Part shown: positions 37,356 to 49,469 of the stretch, in pieces | Numbering within the stretch: the first letter of the stretch is position 1 | How the letters are laid out: each line of letters opens with the position of its first letter | Assembly: GCA_026008535.1 (NCBI GenBank) | Contig: BRKX01000001.1 | Coordinates: forward strand, 70,072,317 to 70,136,316 | Direction: 5' to 3' | Origin: Perilla frutescens | Lineage: Eukaryota; Streptophyta; Magnoliopsida; Lamiales; Lamiaceae | Length of the DNA stretch: 64,000 nucleotides | The notes under the pieces: model-generated | Seen by the model: only the letters and a program-made list of their open reading frames with translations | Told to the model about the DNA's origin: nothing | The model's database searches: none | Program-made: the position numbers and the translations under genes

Positions 37356-37550
37356 TTATTCATCTCCAGCAACCACGGAGATTTCACCTTTATCTAGCAT
37401 GTCGTAGAATGCCCTAACTTTCCGCTGCTCATTCCAATGGTGCATCTTCCACACGCTACCTGCTGCAACGCCAAGTGCAATGGCAATGACTATCTCCTTC
37501 ACAACGCTTGGTCCCTTCAAAGTGGCGTGAGCGATCCTAGGACCAGCCAT
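37356..37550 (-). CDS. COX5C: Cytochrome c oxidase subunit 5C
   Basis: Small nuclear-encoded subunit of mitochondrial complex IV. The single coding exon gives 64 residues starting MAGPRIAHATLKGPSVVKEI, with one membrane helix (about residues 19-35). The plant COX5C signature KMHHWNEQRKVRAFYD and GEISVV follows. Length matches the family (63-64). The ATG at 37548-37550 was chosen because the sequence upstream in frame starts at a non-ATG codon and lies in the leader just after a splice acceptor. There is no cleavable presequence, as is usual for this subunit. Confidence 0.95.
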   Translation of the reverse strand: MAGPRIAHATLKGPSVVKEIVIAIALGVAAGSVWKMHHWNEQRKVRAFYDMLDKGEISVVAGDE

Positions 37551-37578
37551 TGAAGCCCTTCCTTGAATACTCAATTCC

Positions 37579-38923
37579 TACAATCAACACCCAATTCAGT
37601 GTATTCATATCCAAGCATTTTAGAAATCGACGAGGCCACAAGCACAAGAAAATATAAACCATATTTTGGAAATAAGATGGAATACTGGCAACTTTTGAAT
37701 CTTTCTACCACGGGATCTAAAACTGCCTAGTCAACAAGTAACCAATTTCAGGAAACTTACGCAATTCCTTACCAAGCAAATTAAATTCACATATCTTATT
37801 CAATAAATTACACTGAACTTCCATAAGCATGACAATAATTCATCAGTCTGATTTTTCTTGTTTGGAAAGTGACATCTTTTGAATAAAAAGATTGGGATTG
37901 AAGGAGTAAAACTATGAAACTCACTTATTTATACTAAAGTTTGGAAAACCGAAAGTATTTCACTGACAATTTGAAATCTGGGGGTTGCAACATCATTTAG
38001 CAATATATAATATTTCTCAGGCTCCATATCGAGATTGTCTCTAGTCCATCACACTGGACCAAGAAGTTGCTTCCTAGATGATAGATCACAATTGTCTACC
38101 TTTGTATATTGACAACTATTCAAGAATAAACAAGATGAAATAAATTCTCACAACAGGTAAGATTCACTAACTATATCTACGAGTCTTTAAAGAGACAATA
38201 GATGGATAGATAACTTATAAATCACACAGATTGATAATCCAGATTCAAAATACAATAATTTTCAAAGATTCAGAAGAGATAAAACGAGTGTAATTAGAAA
38301 TTGCAAGTTTGCAACAATGTCTTCTAGAACTCAAAGTCTGTAACCCTAAGCCGAGAATTAGTTAAAACATTCAATAAGTTCCATAACAAATCTTCATTTT
38401 CCACAAGTAAAAAGTACTACTACTATAAATTTCACATTTACCAGTACTACAATTTCTCAAAATTCCCACACAGGAAATCGGAGAATCATAAAGGTGAGAC
38501 AACATAAAACAGTTCGAGAATCACGGAGAGGCTGCATCGCCGAACCTCAACTCAGGAGTACAGCAATAAGCATCAAACCTAAATTTATGCAACCAATAGA
38601 AAGGAAAGTATTCTATAAAGCTGAGCAAGCAAAAACAACAGCCCACAAGGTAGCTAAAACACCAATAAATTTAGCACAAATCAGATCATCAAAACTACAT
38701 TCTCCGCCCATCCAGTTGTTTCAACAAGATCGAAAATAAATAAACGAACAAAAAGGTAATTTTTAGGTGAACGCAGCTTGATTGAACACTATCTTATTTG
38801 GATTCTCATGTTCTACGCAAACCCTAAAGTCCAATCAACAGAAACGGAAAATAAGAAGAGAAATCGAAATCCGTAACCAATTTCGATATAAAACAAATCA
38901 GAAGTGAAAATGCAACAGCATAC
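37579..38923 (-). promoter_or_regulatory. Leader intron in the COX5C 5' UTR
   Basis: On the minus strand a donor TTTTCGG|GTATGC at 38923 and an acceptor GATTGTAG ending at 37579 define a 1345-bp intron between a leader exon (about 38924-39090) and the coding exon. Plant COX5C genes are known to carry a leader intron that raises expression. That role is inferred here from family knowledge. Frames such as 38494-38739 are intronic. Confidence 0.7.
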
Positions 38924-39099
38924 CCGAAAATAAAAACAAAAACCAATGAATTCAAATCTGCAGCGCTTTCGATCTGTAGATTCTGCACAAAAAGAAAATC
39001 GAGAATGAGATTTTTTTTCAGAAGAAAATTCCAGTAAGATTGAATTGTGTTAGCTTGTAGGCGAAGTGTGAGATGTTGATTGTTACCCTAAAATTCTCT

Positions 39100-39864
39100 G
39101 ATTTGGGTTGAAAGAATAGGACTGAAATCCAGTGGAGTTGGATAAAGATAAAACGACAAGCAACGGCGTCGTTTCTCCGTAAAGACATAATTACCAAGTA
39201 TTATTTACTATTTATTTTCAAATGGGTAGTAGCAAAATAATTTTCATAGGTGATTTTTTTTAACGTAGAATTATATTTTTTAAATTTTTCATAATTTACT
39301 GCTCAATATTTTTAAAAAAATGTTTTATAATTGACTGTGTATCATATGCATAAATATTACCATTTATTTATTTTATAATTGACTTGACTTGATCATCATA
39401 TTTATATTGAGTAAAATGTATAGTGCATTGAATAAATAAAGTGCAAAAGGTAAAATTTGTATTGCAAATAGCAAATTTCATTTCTATTTCTGCCAAAACT
39501 GAATTGCAATATTTATTTGTGGGCATTTGAACAATAATTTCATCAAGAACACAATGTTATTTGTAAGTACTTACAGTTTATTTTAAGAAAAAGTAAGTTG
39601 GTGGGAAAATACACATTATCTTTTAGTGGTAAAGTTAGTAAAATTGGTACACACATAAACTTTTAATGACAAATTTAGCATTGCAGTCATTATTCACTAA
39701 GCCACACCTTATGAATTATGAATGATGAATTTTAAATAAAAATTAAAAATTAAACTAAATCAATATTAATTGAAAAAAAATAATTATGACATAAAGGATG
39801 TAACATAGAATGATGCAAAAGATCCCAAGTGAAGCTTAGTTATATTCTCATAATAATAATAATA
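39100..39864. other. Intergenic between COX5C and the transposon nest
   Basis: AT-rich, with short AAATTAAA runs. It is the left part of the former COX5C-SIP1 intergenic region. No gene is visible. Confidence 0.5.
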
Positions 39865-40055
39865 CTCCTTTCGTTTCTGTTTAAGTGTCATTTTTTATGA
39901 ACGCACACAAATTAATAAATTAGTTAACTTATCTAAAATACTCTTGTGTAAATACATTAAATGAGTTAAATATATGTATTTGCATGCATTAAATGCGGTC
40001 AAATGCGAGAAAAATGTGAATTTTCTGTCTCGAATTTATAGAATGACATTTTTTA

Positions 40056-40070
40056 GGGCATCTACTATGG
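40056..40070 (+). repeat. Left terminal inverted repeat of the large transposon
   Basis: GGGCATCTACTATGG directly follows the TTA duplication. An inverted copy of the CCATAGTGG motif recurs 12 bp further in. Confidence 0.8.
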
Positions 40071-40812
40071 TGCTACCCCATAGTGGTGCCACATGTGTGC
40101 CACATCATCTACCACTTCCTTATTCAATTACCCAATATTTTTTCCACTATAACATTACCTCACTTTTAATTATTCATGGACCCCACCATCATTACTACTT
40201 TTACCATAAAAAAAAAGAAGGAAATCACCCAAAATGCAAAATGGGAGGAGAGAGAAAATATTTGGGCCCCACTAAGAACCCACTTCTTGCAGGAGAAACT
40301 CATTTCTTATTTTGCTCTCTTGAATGGGTGAAAAATTAAAGTAGTCAAATTCAAGATAGCAAATGCTTTTCTAGCCAAGATTGATAGGTCATGCTTTTCT
40401 ATTCAAAAAGTGGTATAAAAGTCCTATATGCCCTTTTTGTCTCATTTGAAAAATTTCCATTTCTTTTCTCATTAATTAAAAGAAGCATGTGTGGCAATTT
40501 TTTTTTTAAAAATGAAAATCTGAGTATTCATTAAATTTGGTAGGTGCATTGTTGTCGCATGCATTTAATTCCAAGAAACAAGAAAACACATTCAACCAAA
40601 TATTCACGACAATTGCAAACAAAACTCACGCCCATTTGTGTACAATATTGTTGGAGAAACAACAATACATATCCAAGAAATTTGAGGTTAGTTTTTTAAT
40701 TTTTATAACCGTCAAGTTGTTCGAATTAGTAGGGTTTAAAGTCCTTTTAAAATTTTAAGTAATTTATCCACAATGTATGTTAATTTCATAATAGACATGT
40801 TTAATAGTTATT

Positions 40813-40974
40813 TGTTGTAAATATATCTAATAGATATATATGATATGAGTGATGGCCAAGTTACTAACTCTAAAACCCTATCCCTTGTACTATTATAAAT
40901 AGAGGCCTTTGGTCCTCATATTGGATACATACATACAATTGATATTCTCTCTTGTCTCTCTCTAGTTTACAACA
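40813..40974 (+). repeat. 5' LTR
   Basis: 162 bp beginning TGTTGTAAAT and ending TTTACAACA, with an inner TATAAATAG TATA-like motif. The following CGTTATCAGCACGA is the probable primer-binding region. Confidence 0.95.
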
Positions 40975-41317
40975 CGTTATCAGCACGATTGTTCTACGCT
41001 CCTTCAATTCTAGAAGTTCATCAATCCTAGAAGGTACATGTTTTTTTTACATCATGTTTATTGACTTTAATATATTATGTCTGTTTTTATTATTGTTATA
41101 ATAATCGGTCTTTTCCGATTTAATCTTGAAAAATTAAATATTGATGCTATTCGAGTAGCACAAGTAATATTCATGAAGAATATTACATTCAAGATCATAA
41201 ATTGATGCTATTAAAGTAGCACAAGTAATATTCCTGAAGAATATTACATGCTCTAAAGAGCAAATAAATTAAACATATGGATAATATATCCTTGATTCTT
41301 TATGCAGAATTGCACAA

Positions 41318-42331
41318 ATGGCAAACATAGCCAAACTTGAGTTCATTTCCCTTGACATCTCGGGCAAGAATTATATGTCATGGACTCTTGATGCTGATGT
41401 TCACCTGATCTCAAGGGGTCTAGGGGAGACAATAAAAGAAGGAAATAAAGCATCTCAACAGGATCGCGCTAAGGCGCTGATTTTCCTTCGTCATCATCTT
41501 CATGATGATCTAAAGACGGAATATTTGACCGTCAAAGATCCGAGTGAGTTGTGGACAAACCTGAAAGAAAGGTTTGATCATCAAAAGACTGTCGTCCTTC
41601 CTAAAGCTCGTTACGAGTGGATGCATCTTAGACTGCAAGACTTTAAGTCTGTGAGTGCTTATAATTCTGAATTATTTAGAATTATTTCAAAATTGAAACT
41701 TTGTGGAGAAAGTATCATTGATGCTGACATGCTTGAGAAAACATTCTCCACTTTTCATGCTTCTAATGTGCTGTTACAGCAACAATATAGGGAGCGTGGT
41801 TTCAAAAAGTACTCAGAACTAATATCTTGTTTGTTGGTTGCCGAGCAAAATAATGAATTGCTCATGAAAAATCATGAACTCCGCCCCACTGGTTCCGCTG
41901 CATTGCCTGAAGTCAATGCAACTTTCAACCATGACAATGGACGTGGTCGTGGGAACCAACGTGGACGTGGGCGTGGACGTGGATATGGTCGCGGTCGTGG
42001 ACGCGGTAAACCAAATGATGCAACCTCTAGCAACAAAAGGCAGAAAACATCCAACGAGCACAATTCATCCAAAAAGGAAGCTGCATGTCATAGATGTGGC
42101 ATGAATGGACATTGGTCACGTACTTGCCAAACTGCAAAACATCTTGCAGATCTATATCAAGATTCGGTCAAGGGAAAAGACAAGAAAGAAACCAATGTCG
42201 TTGACTTTGACGGCCCAATTGATACTACTCACTTAGATGTCTCTGACTTCTTTGACGATCCAAAAGGAGATAATATGGATCAGTTGATTGGTGGTGGTGT
42301 GCTTGAAGACGATCATATGGACATTGTTTAG
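41318..42331 (+). CDS. Copia Gag polyprotein
   Basis: Structural protein of the retrotransposon particle, 337 residues. Residues 1-190 match the plant copia Gag (UBN2-type) fold, including YMSWTLD, LWTNLKERFDHQ and YRERGFKKYSELISCLLVAE. An RG-rich tract follows (about 208-232), then a zinc knuckle CHRCGMNGHWSRTC (about 256-269). The frame is intact. It is separated from pol by 150 bp that contain several stops in the same frame, so pol cannot be made by simple readthrough. Confidence 0.93.
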   Translation: MANIAKLEFISLDISGKNYMSWTLDADVHLISRGLGETIKEGNKASQQDRAKALIFLRHHLHDDLKTEYLTVKDPSELWTNLKERFDHQKTVVLPKARYEWMHLRLQDFKSVSAYNSELFRIISKLKLCGESIIDADMLEKTFSTFHASNVLLQQQYRERGFKKYSELISCLLVAEQNNELLMKNHELRPTGSAALPEVNATFNHDNGRGRGNQRGRGRGRGYGRGRGRGKPNDATSSNKRQKTSNEHNSSKKEAACHRCGMNGHWSRTCQTAKHLADLYQDSVKGKDKKETNVVDFDGPIDTTHLDVSDFFDDPKGDNMDQLIGGGVLEDDHMDIV

Positions 42332-42481
42332 TCCTTTATCATTTATTTCTAGTTGATAAGAAGAAGTTGCTTATTTACTTTCACATCGTAGTTTTTACAT
42401 TAAAAAACAATTGTTTTTTTTCCTTTCGTATTTTTACTCAATAATAATTGATCTTCTGTTAAAAACGTCTTAGACATTCAA

Positions 42482-45400
42482 ATGGAATCTTGTGATATTT
42501 ATCTTGCTGATAGTGCCACTACACACACCATTCTCCAAAATAAGAAATATTTTCTTAAGTTGACATTAGCTGAGGATAATGTTAACACAATATCAGGTGC
42601 ATCAAACATCATTGAAGGCTCCGGAAGAGCTTGTATCATTTTACCAAATGATACTAAATTAGATATTGAAAATGCTCTGTATTCTAGTAAGTCCAAAAGA
42701 AACTTACTAAGTTTCAAGGATATCCGCTATAATGGATACCATATCGAGACTATATCAGAAGGTGGAAAAGAATATCTCTGCATAAATTCTTTTGTATCCG
42801 GCCATAAGCGAACAAAAGAAAAATTATTAACACTACCTTCTGGGATGTATTACACATTCATAAAAGCAATTGAGACAAACCATGCCATGAACCCGAAGTT
42901 CAATGACACAAAAAGCTTTTTTCTTTGGCATGATAGGCTTGGACATCCTGGAGCAACTATGATGCGCCGAATAATCAATAATTCATATGGGCACAACATG
43001 AAGAATCAAAAGATTCTTATGACAAATGAATTCCCATGTGATGCTTGTGCACAAGGTAAGTTAGTCATTAGACCTTCATATACGAAGGTTAATACTGAAT
43101 CTCCATCTTTCTTAGAGAGAATTCAAGGAGATATTTGTGGACCTATTCATCCACCATGTGGCCCTTTTCGATACTTTATGGTATTGATTGATGCTTCTTC
43201 TAGATGGTCACATGTATGCTTGCTTTCTACTAGAAATGCAGCATTTGCTAGACTACTTGCTCAAATTATAAAATTACGAGCTCAATTCCCAGACAATTCA
43301 ATTAAAAGAATTCGTCTTGATAATGCTAGTGAGTTTACGTCTCAAGCATTTGAAAATTATTGTATGGCTATTGGAATTGAGATTGAACATTCAGTCGCTC
43401 ATGTCCATACTCAAAATGGTTTAGCAGAATCGTTTATTAAACGTCTTCAACTTATTGCTAGACCGTTACTTATGAAGTCAAAACTCCCAACTACTGCTTG
43501 GGGTCATGCCATATTACATGCGTCAACATTAGTTCGTATTAGACCATCGGCTAACCATGAATACTCTTCAATGCAAATTATTTTTGGTCGAGAACCAGAT
43601 GTTTCTCACTTACGAACTTTTGGTTGTGCAGTTCAAGTCCCAATTGCACCCCCACAACGAACAAAAATGGGTCCCCAACGAAGACTTGGGATATATGTTG
43701 GATTTGATTCACCTTCGATTATAAGGTATATTGAACCTTTAACGGGTGATTTATTTACTGCACGTTTTGCAGATTGTCATTTTGATGAAATGACATTTCC
43801 AACATTAGGTGGAACAAATATACATCCAGAAAAGCATAAGGAAATATCTTGGAATGAGAAAAGCTTGTCACATTTTGATTCTCGAACTAATCAATGTGAA
43901 CAAGAAGTTGAAAAGATTATTCATTTGCAAAAAATTGCAAACCAACTTCCTGATGCTTTTGTTGATACAAGAAAAGTGACACAATCTCATATACATGCTG
44001 CAAATACTCCAGTCAAAATTGATGTCCCTGAAGGACAAATAGCTCTGGCAGCAAATGAGTCTAAAATTCGTCAAAAACGTGGTCGACCGGTTGGTTCCAA
44101 AGATTCTGTGCCTAGGAAAAGAAAGGGGCAAGATGGAAACCAAACAATGATGAAAATGATTAATCAATCAAATGAAAGTGATGTAATTCCTGAAGAATTA
44201 CAAGTATCTGAAAATCATGAGATCTCAATAAATTATTTATCTTCCAATCAGATACTGGAGAGAGAACATATCATTGTAGATGATATATTCGCCTTTCATA
44301 TAGCTCATCAAATTTTAATTGAGGATCCTGAACCAAAATCTGTTACAGAATGTAAACAGAGAAATGATTGGCCAATGTGGAAAAGAGCTATGGAAATGGA
44401 ATTAAATTCCTGTGATAACCGGAAAGTATTTGGACCTATAGTCATAACTCCGGAATCTGAAACCCCTGTTGGATACAGATGGATATTTGTTAGAAAGAGA
44501 AATGAGAAAAATGAAGTTACGAGATATAGAGCAAGACTCGTAGCGCAAGGCTTCTCTCAAAGACCAGGAATTGATTATGAGGAAACATACTCTCCAGTAA
44601 TGGATGTGATTACTTTCAGATTTCTGATTAGTCTGGCTGTGTCACAAAGGCTTGCTATGCGCCTTATGGATGTAGTAACTGCCTATTTATATGGTCATTA
44701 GATAATGACATATATATGAAAATCCCTGAAGGATTTAAAATGCCTGAAGCATTAAAGTCAAAACCCAAAAGCATGTTTTCGATTAAACTGCAAAAATCGT
44801 TGTACGGGCTGAAACAGTCTGGCCGTATGTGGTATAATAGATTGAGCGAGTATTTGTTAAAAGAAGGATACAAGAATGATGATATCTGCCCTTGTGTTTT
44901 CATAAAGAAAACCGAAAGTGGATTTGCAATTATAGCAGTTTATGTTGATGATTTGAATTTAATTGGGACTCCTGAAGAGCTCAATAAAACTGCTGAATAT
45001 TTGAAGAAAGAATTTGAGATGAAAGATTTGGGAAAGACAAAATTTTGTCTTGGTTTGCAAATTGAACGTGTCCGAGGAGGAACGTTTATTCACCAATCCA
45101 CATATACAGAAAAAGTGTTAAAACGCTTTTACATGGATAATGCACATCCATTAACATCACCAATGGTCGTTAGATCTCTTGATAATGAGAAAGATCCATT
45201 CCGACCTATTGAAGATGGTGAAACGATACTTGGTCCTGAAGTACCATATCTAAGTGCAATTGGAGCATTAACTTATCTGGCTAATTATACTAGACCAGAT
45301 ATAACTTTTTCTGTAAATCTTCTTGCAAGATATAGCGCTGCACCCACTTTGAGACATTGGAATGGTGTTAAGCACATTCTACGTTATCTAAAGGGTACCA

Positions 45401-45942
45401 TAGACCTTGGATTATATTATTCGGAAAATTTCGATTCTTCTCTGGTATGGTATTCGGATGTAGGATTTTTATCCGATCCACATCAAGCCAAGTTACAAAC
45501 TGGCTATGTTTTTACATGTGGTGGAACTGCTATATCATGGAAGTCTGTGAAGCAAACCTTGACTGCAACATCCTCAAATCATTCTGAAATCATTGCAATC
45601 CATGAAACAAGTCGAGAGTGTGTATGGTTGAGAAATATGACAAGTCACATCCAAGAGTCGTGCGGATTAGCTTCATCAAAGATCAATCCAACTGTTTTGT
45701 ATGAAGACAATGCTGCCTGCATCGCGCAACTCAAGGAAGGATACATCAAAGGTGATAAGACGAAGCACATTTCTCCCAAGTTATTCTACACACACGATCT
45801 CCAAAAGAGTGGCGATATCAACGTTCAACAAATTCGCTCAAGTGACAATTTGGCGGACTTATTCACAAAGGTATTACCAACATCAACATTCAGAAAGTTG
45901 GTACACAAGATTGGCATGCGCCGACTCAAAGATCTACAGTGA
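42482..45942 (+). pseudogene. Copia Pol polyprotein with one-base frame break
   Basis: The first part, 42482-44701, carries the protease (LADSATTH), the integrase zinc finger (HDRLGHPG to CDACAQGK), the integrase core with acidic residues in GDICG, RLDNASEF and NGLAES, and the start of reverse transcriptase. The second part, read from about 44698 to 45942, continues reverse transcriptase with the YVDD active site and ends in RNase H (SDVG, TATSSNHSEI, YEDNAACI). The two parts join at a conserved point, so a single base was lost near 44695-44698. No other break was seen. Confidence 0.93.
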
Positions 45943-46055
45943 TCTCAAGATCAGGGGGAGCAGTTGTACTCTTTTTCCTTCGACTAGATTTTTTCCCACT
46001 GGGTTTTTCTAGCAAGGTTTTAATGAGACAACATTTGTTTTAGAGATTGGTCACT

Positions 46056-46065
46056 CAAGGGGGAG
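46056..46065 (+). other. Polypurine tract of the copia element
   Basis: AAGGGGGAG directly precedes the 3' LTR, the expected site of plus-strand DNA priming. Confidence 0.85.
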
Positions 46066-46227
46066 TGTTGTAAATATATCTAATAGATATATATGATATG
46101 AGTGATGGCCAAGTATCTAACTCTAAAACCCTATCCCTTGTACTATTATAAATAGAGGCCTTTGGTCCTCATATTGGATACATACATACAATTGATATTC
46201 TCTCTCGTCTCTCTCTAGTTTACAACA
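46066..46227 (+). repeat. 3' LTR
   Basis: 162 bp. It matches the 5' LTR except for two changes near its position 50 (GTTACT versus GTATCT) and one in the CT tract (TCTTGTC versus TCTCGTC). Confidence 0.95.
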
Positions 46228-46380
46228 TTATTCAAGTTATAAGATGTTTGTTTTTGTAATTTTTAATGATCCTATATGCATATGTCGTTGCAGATTATGA
46301 TATTTTATGGTAGATTAACGTGAAGTTGAAGATTTGTAAAGATTAGTAGCATCGAATTTTTTTTCGGTTATACAGTGTTC

Positions 46381-46695
46381 TCGTGACAATATTGTCACAG
46401 TTCATAGATTTCGCGACAATATAGTCACGAAATCTATGAATTGTGACAATAATACTCACGAGAAGAACACATCTCGTGGCTAAAAATTTATTGTCACGAA
46501 ATGAATAGATTTCGTGAGAATATATTCTCACGAAATCTATTCATTTCATGACAATAATTTTTTTTTTAAATTGTCATTTCGTGACAATATTATCACGAGA
46601 TCATAAAATTTGTCACAATATTGTCACGAGATCACCTGAACCGTGACAATATTGTCACGAATTCTATGCTTCCGTGATAATATTGTCACGAGATT
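46381..46695. repeat. Palindrome cluster L, upstream of the transposase gene
   Basis: About eight copies of a dyad built on CGTGACAATATTGTCACG, some with one or two changes, occur in 315 bp (for example 46381-46400, 46411-46430, 46642-46659, 46673-46692). Flanking words (AATCTAT) extend some into longer palindromes. 46501-46544 is a perfect 44-bp palindrome, and about 46402-46441 a near-perfect 40-bp one. The cluster ends about 45 bp before the transposase ATG. Confidence 0.9.
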
Positions 46696-46738
46696 TTTTT
46701 TTAAATTACCTTAATTACTATTTATTGTTGATTTGCAG

Positions 46739-49285
46739 ATGGCTTGACAACGTATTATTGTCCGACATAGTGGTAGATGGGAGAAATCTGAGTATGTAGA
46801 TGGTGAAGATCAGCTGGTGCACCTACCATTTGACAATTTATCTCGTGATAAATTGGTTGAAGAAATTCACGATTTTATGGAGACATCTCCAACAAGTGTT
46901 AGTTATACACTGAGTTATTTGACGAGTTCATTGACAGGGAGGACACTAAAAGGACTTTTGAAGACGGATGTTGATTTAGCTCATTTAGTCCAGGAGCAAG
47001 ATGAGCCGGTTGTGTACGTTACTGGGAAATCAATTCTGCAAACTTCAAGTGGAATGCCGTCAAATGATGCTAACTATGAACCAATTGGAGATGATAATGT
47101 TGATGATCTGTCTTGGGATGATGATGATGATGATGATGACGACGAGAATTATGAGAGTGAAGTTCGGTGTAAGCAAATTGCTGAATTTTGTGAATGGATT
47201 CGCGAGCCAGGGCGTCTCGATGAGTTTGTCAATATTCTACAGTATGGTGGACCTCACAACTTCTCATCTGAGGATGTTGCTCCTGATGTTGAAGCTTTGA
47301 ATGTAGAGTTTCCTCCCTTGGGACATTGGTTTATTCCTGTGGCCCTTGTTGACGATGCACTAGCAGTGGTATAGGACGACCCATCCCCGACAGATACTGA
47401 TGCGATAGCCGTAGGAAAGACTTTCTTGGAGAAGAAAGATTTGATAATTTCTGTTGGAAAGTGGCATATGCAGCGTCAAGTGGAATATTCGGTCTCCCGA
47501 TCCAGCAAAAGTCGACTAACAGTTATTTGCAAATAAAACGAGACTTGCCCGTTTAAATTAGTGGCAAGTTCTAAGGGTGGCTTGTGGATGGTGACTAAAC
47601 TAGAGGATAATCATACATGTTGGTTGGACCTGACACGTAATGCGCCACGGAAGTTATCCTCTCGAGTAATTGCTGATTTATTTAAGAAAAAAATCCTAGA
47701 TGAGGGTTCTATCCTAAAGCCGAGAGCAATGATAGCTGAGATATTGAGGGAGTATGGTATTGAGGTTGAGTACAGTGTTACATTGCGGGCTAGGAATCTC
47801 GCAATAGAGATGGTTTACGGTTCTCATGATCAGTCTTTCACGATATTGCCTGCATATTTGGAGATGTTGAAGAGGTCCAATCCCGATACGGTTTATGATT
47901 TGGTGGAGACTGATGGTGATGATCGTTTCATGTACACATTTTTTGCTCTAGGAGTTTGTAGAGTGGCATTCAGAGTGTGTATGCGTCCAGTTATCGCCAT
48001 TGACGGCACTCATTTGAAGGGGAAGACCAAGGGTATTCTTTTCGTCGCTGTGACGAAAGACGGTAATGAGCAGTGTTTCCCTCTTGCCATTGGTGTGGGT
48101 CCTATTGAGAATGATGCAACCTGGACATGGTTCATGGAGCGGTTTAAGAGGGCCTTTGGAGATCGTGATGATTTGGTGATAGTCTCGGACCAACATGTAA
48201 GCATCAAGAATGCTGTTAAGACAATGTATCCTACAGCGGTCCACGGATTGTGCTATTACCACATCGCGAAGAATCTAATTCGAGCAGGTCGTCATGTGAT
48301 TTCGATGTTTAAAAGTGCTGCATTTGCATATAGAGAGGAAAAGTTTCTAAAATATCTATCGATGATCTCCTCAAGCCGAGTCGAAGTTTACAATACATTG
48401 CTGAGTATAGGGGTACATTGTTGGGCACGGTCACAATACCCTTCACGTCGTTACAGCTTCATGACATCAAATGCAGCTGAATGTTTCAATGCTCGTTTAT
48501 TGTGGGCTAGAAGATTGTCCATATGTTCTCTCATTGAGGTTGTCAGGGATGTGATAGAGAAGTGGTTCAACGAGAGACGTGCAAAGACAGTGTCGAGAGA
48601 TCACATACTTACAGAATTTGCTTACACAAAATTGAGCTATCAGGTGGAGATGAGCCTGCAGTATGTTGTTCGAGGCCATAATGCACATTTGTACAAGGTA
48701 CAAAAGAACAATAAGAGCTTCCTAGTTGACCTTCAAAGAAAAACATGTGAATGTGGTGCATTTCAGCTTGATCAAATCTCGTGTTCTCATGTAGCGGCTG
48801 CTATTAGGTACCATACTTTTATAAACTTCAGCTATTATGTTTTATTAGTAATACATTAGAACTATTGTAATAGGAGTGCAGGACATGACATATATGATTA
48901 TATGGACTTGTATTTCAAGCAAGTTACACTTTGTCTTGCATACCATGATCGTGTACGTTCAGTGCCGAGTCAGGATGAATGGACAGTCTCATCTTCATTC
49001 AAAGTTTGCCCTCCCAAATCAGTTTTCCAAGCAGGTTGGCCTAAGGAAGGAAGATATCGTTCAGCAGGTGAAGGCTCAAGTACAAGAAGTAGAAGACAAC
49101 AAGTATGCTCGAGGTGTGGAGGCACTGGCCATAATAGGAAGAAATGTACAGCTCCACAACAGATTGAGCATGGAGAATGGGATGCACTTGGCGAAGGGCA
49201 ACGTCGACCTAAGAGATGTAGTATTTGTCGTCAACCAGGACACAACAAGGGCAAGTGTCCGAATAGAGTTCAACCTCAAATTTGA
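46739..49285 (+). pseudogene. MULE transposase (MURA-like) with SWIM zinc finger and zinc knuckles, three in-frame stops
   Basis: Exon 1 is 46739-48807 and exon 2 is 48874-49285, with a 66-bp intron (donor ATTAG|GTACC, acceptor GTAATAG). The total is 827 codons in one frame. Stops interrupt it at codon 3 (TGA), codon 212 (TAG) and codon 266 (TAA), and no frameshifts were seen. The MULE domain keeps its likely acidic triad: Asp422 in AIDGTHLKGK, Asp484 in VSDQHVS and Glu581 in SNAAECFNARL. A SWIM finger (CECG to CSH, from about residue 670) and two zinc knuckles (CSRCGGTGHNRKKC, CSICRQPGHNKGKC) follow. An acidic D-run lies near codon 130. A TTTGCAG directly before the ATG may be a splice acceptor for a leader exon. 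Confidence 0.9.
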
Positions 49286-49469
49286 TCGTGTTACGATTGA
49301 ACGGGTTAATATGACTACTCATGTAGTAAAGACTGGTGTTGAGATATGAACGGGTTAATATGACTATTTATGTAGAGACTGATGTTGTGAGATGATTGAT
49401 ATTGAGATATGATTGTTACAGGGTTAATTCCAAATTAAAATATAATTTTGCATTTTTCCTGGAGGATCT

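Larger units (their letters stand above)
40813..46227 (+). mobile_element. Ty1/copia LTR retrotransposon
   Basis: The 5415-bp element has two 162-bp LTRs (TGTTG to ACA), a perfect 5-bp target duplication TTATT (40808-40812 and 46228-46232), a gag frame and a pol frame in the order protease, integrase, reverse transcriptase, RNase H. That order defines copia. The LTRs differ at 3 sites, so insertion is recent. Two 60-bp direct repeats (about 41144-41258) lie in the leader before gag. A one-base frame break in pol near 44697 makes this copy defective. Confidence 0.97.

Noticed and set aside
38494..38739. 81-codon plus-strand frame upstream of COX5C
   Set aside because: It lies within the COX5C leader intron on the opposite strand and has no family match that I recognise.
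46381..46695. Repeat cluster as a possible CRISPR array
   Set aside because: Units are palindromes of variable spacing with no unique spacers of constant length, and the setting is a plant transposon.
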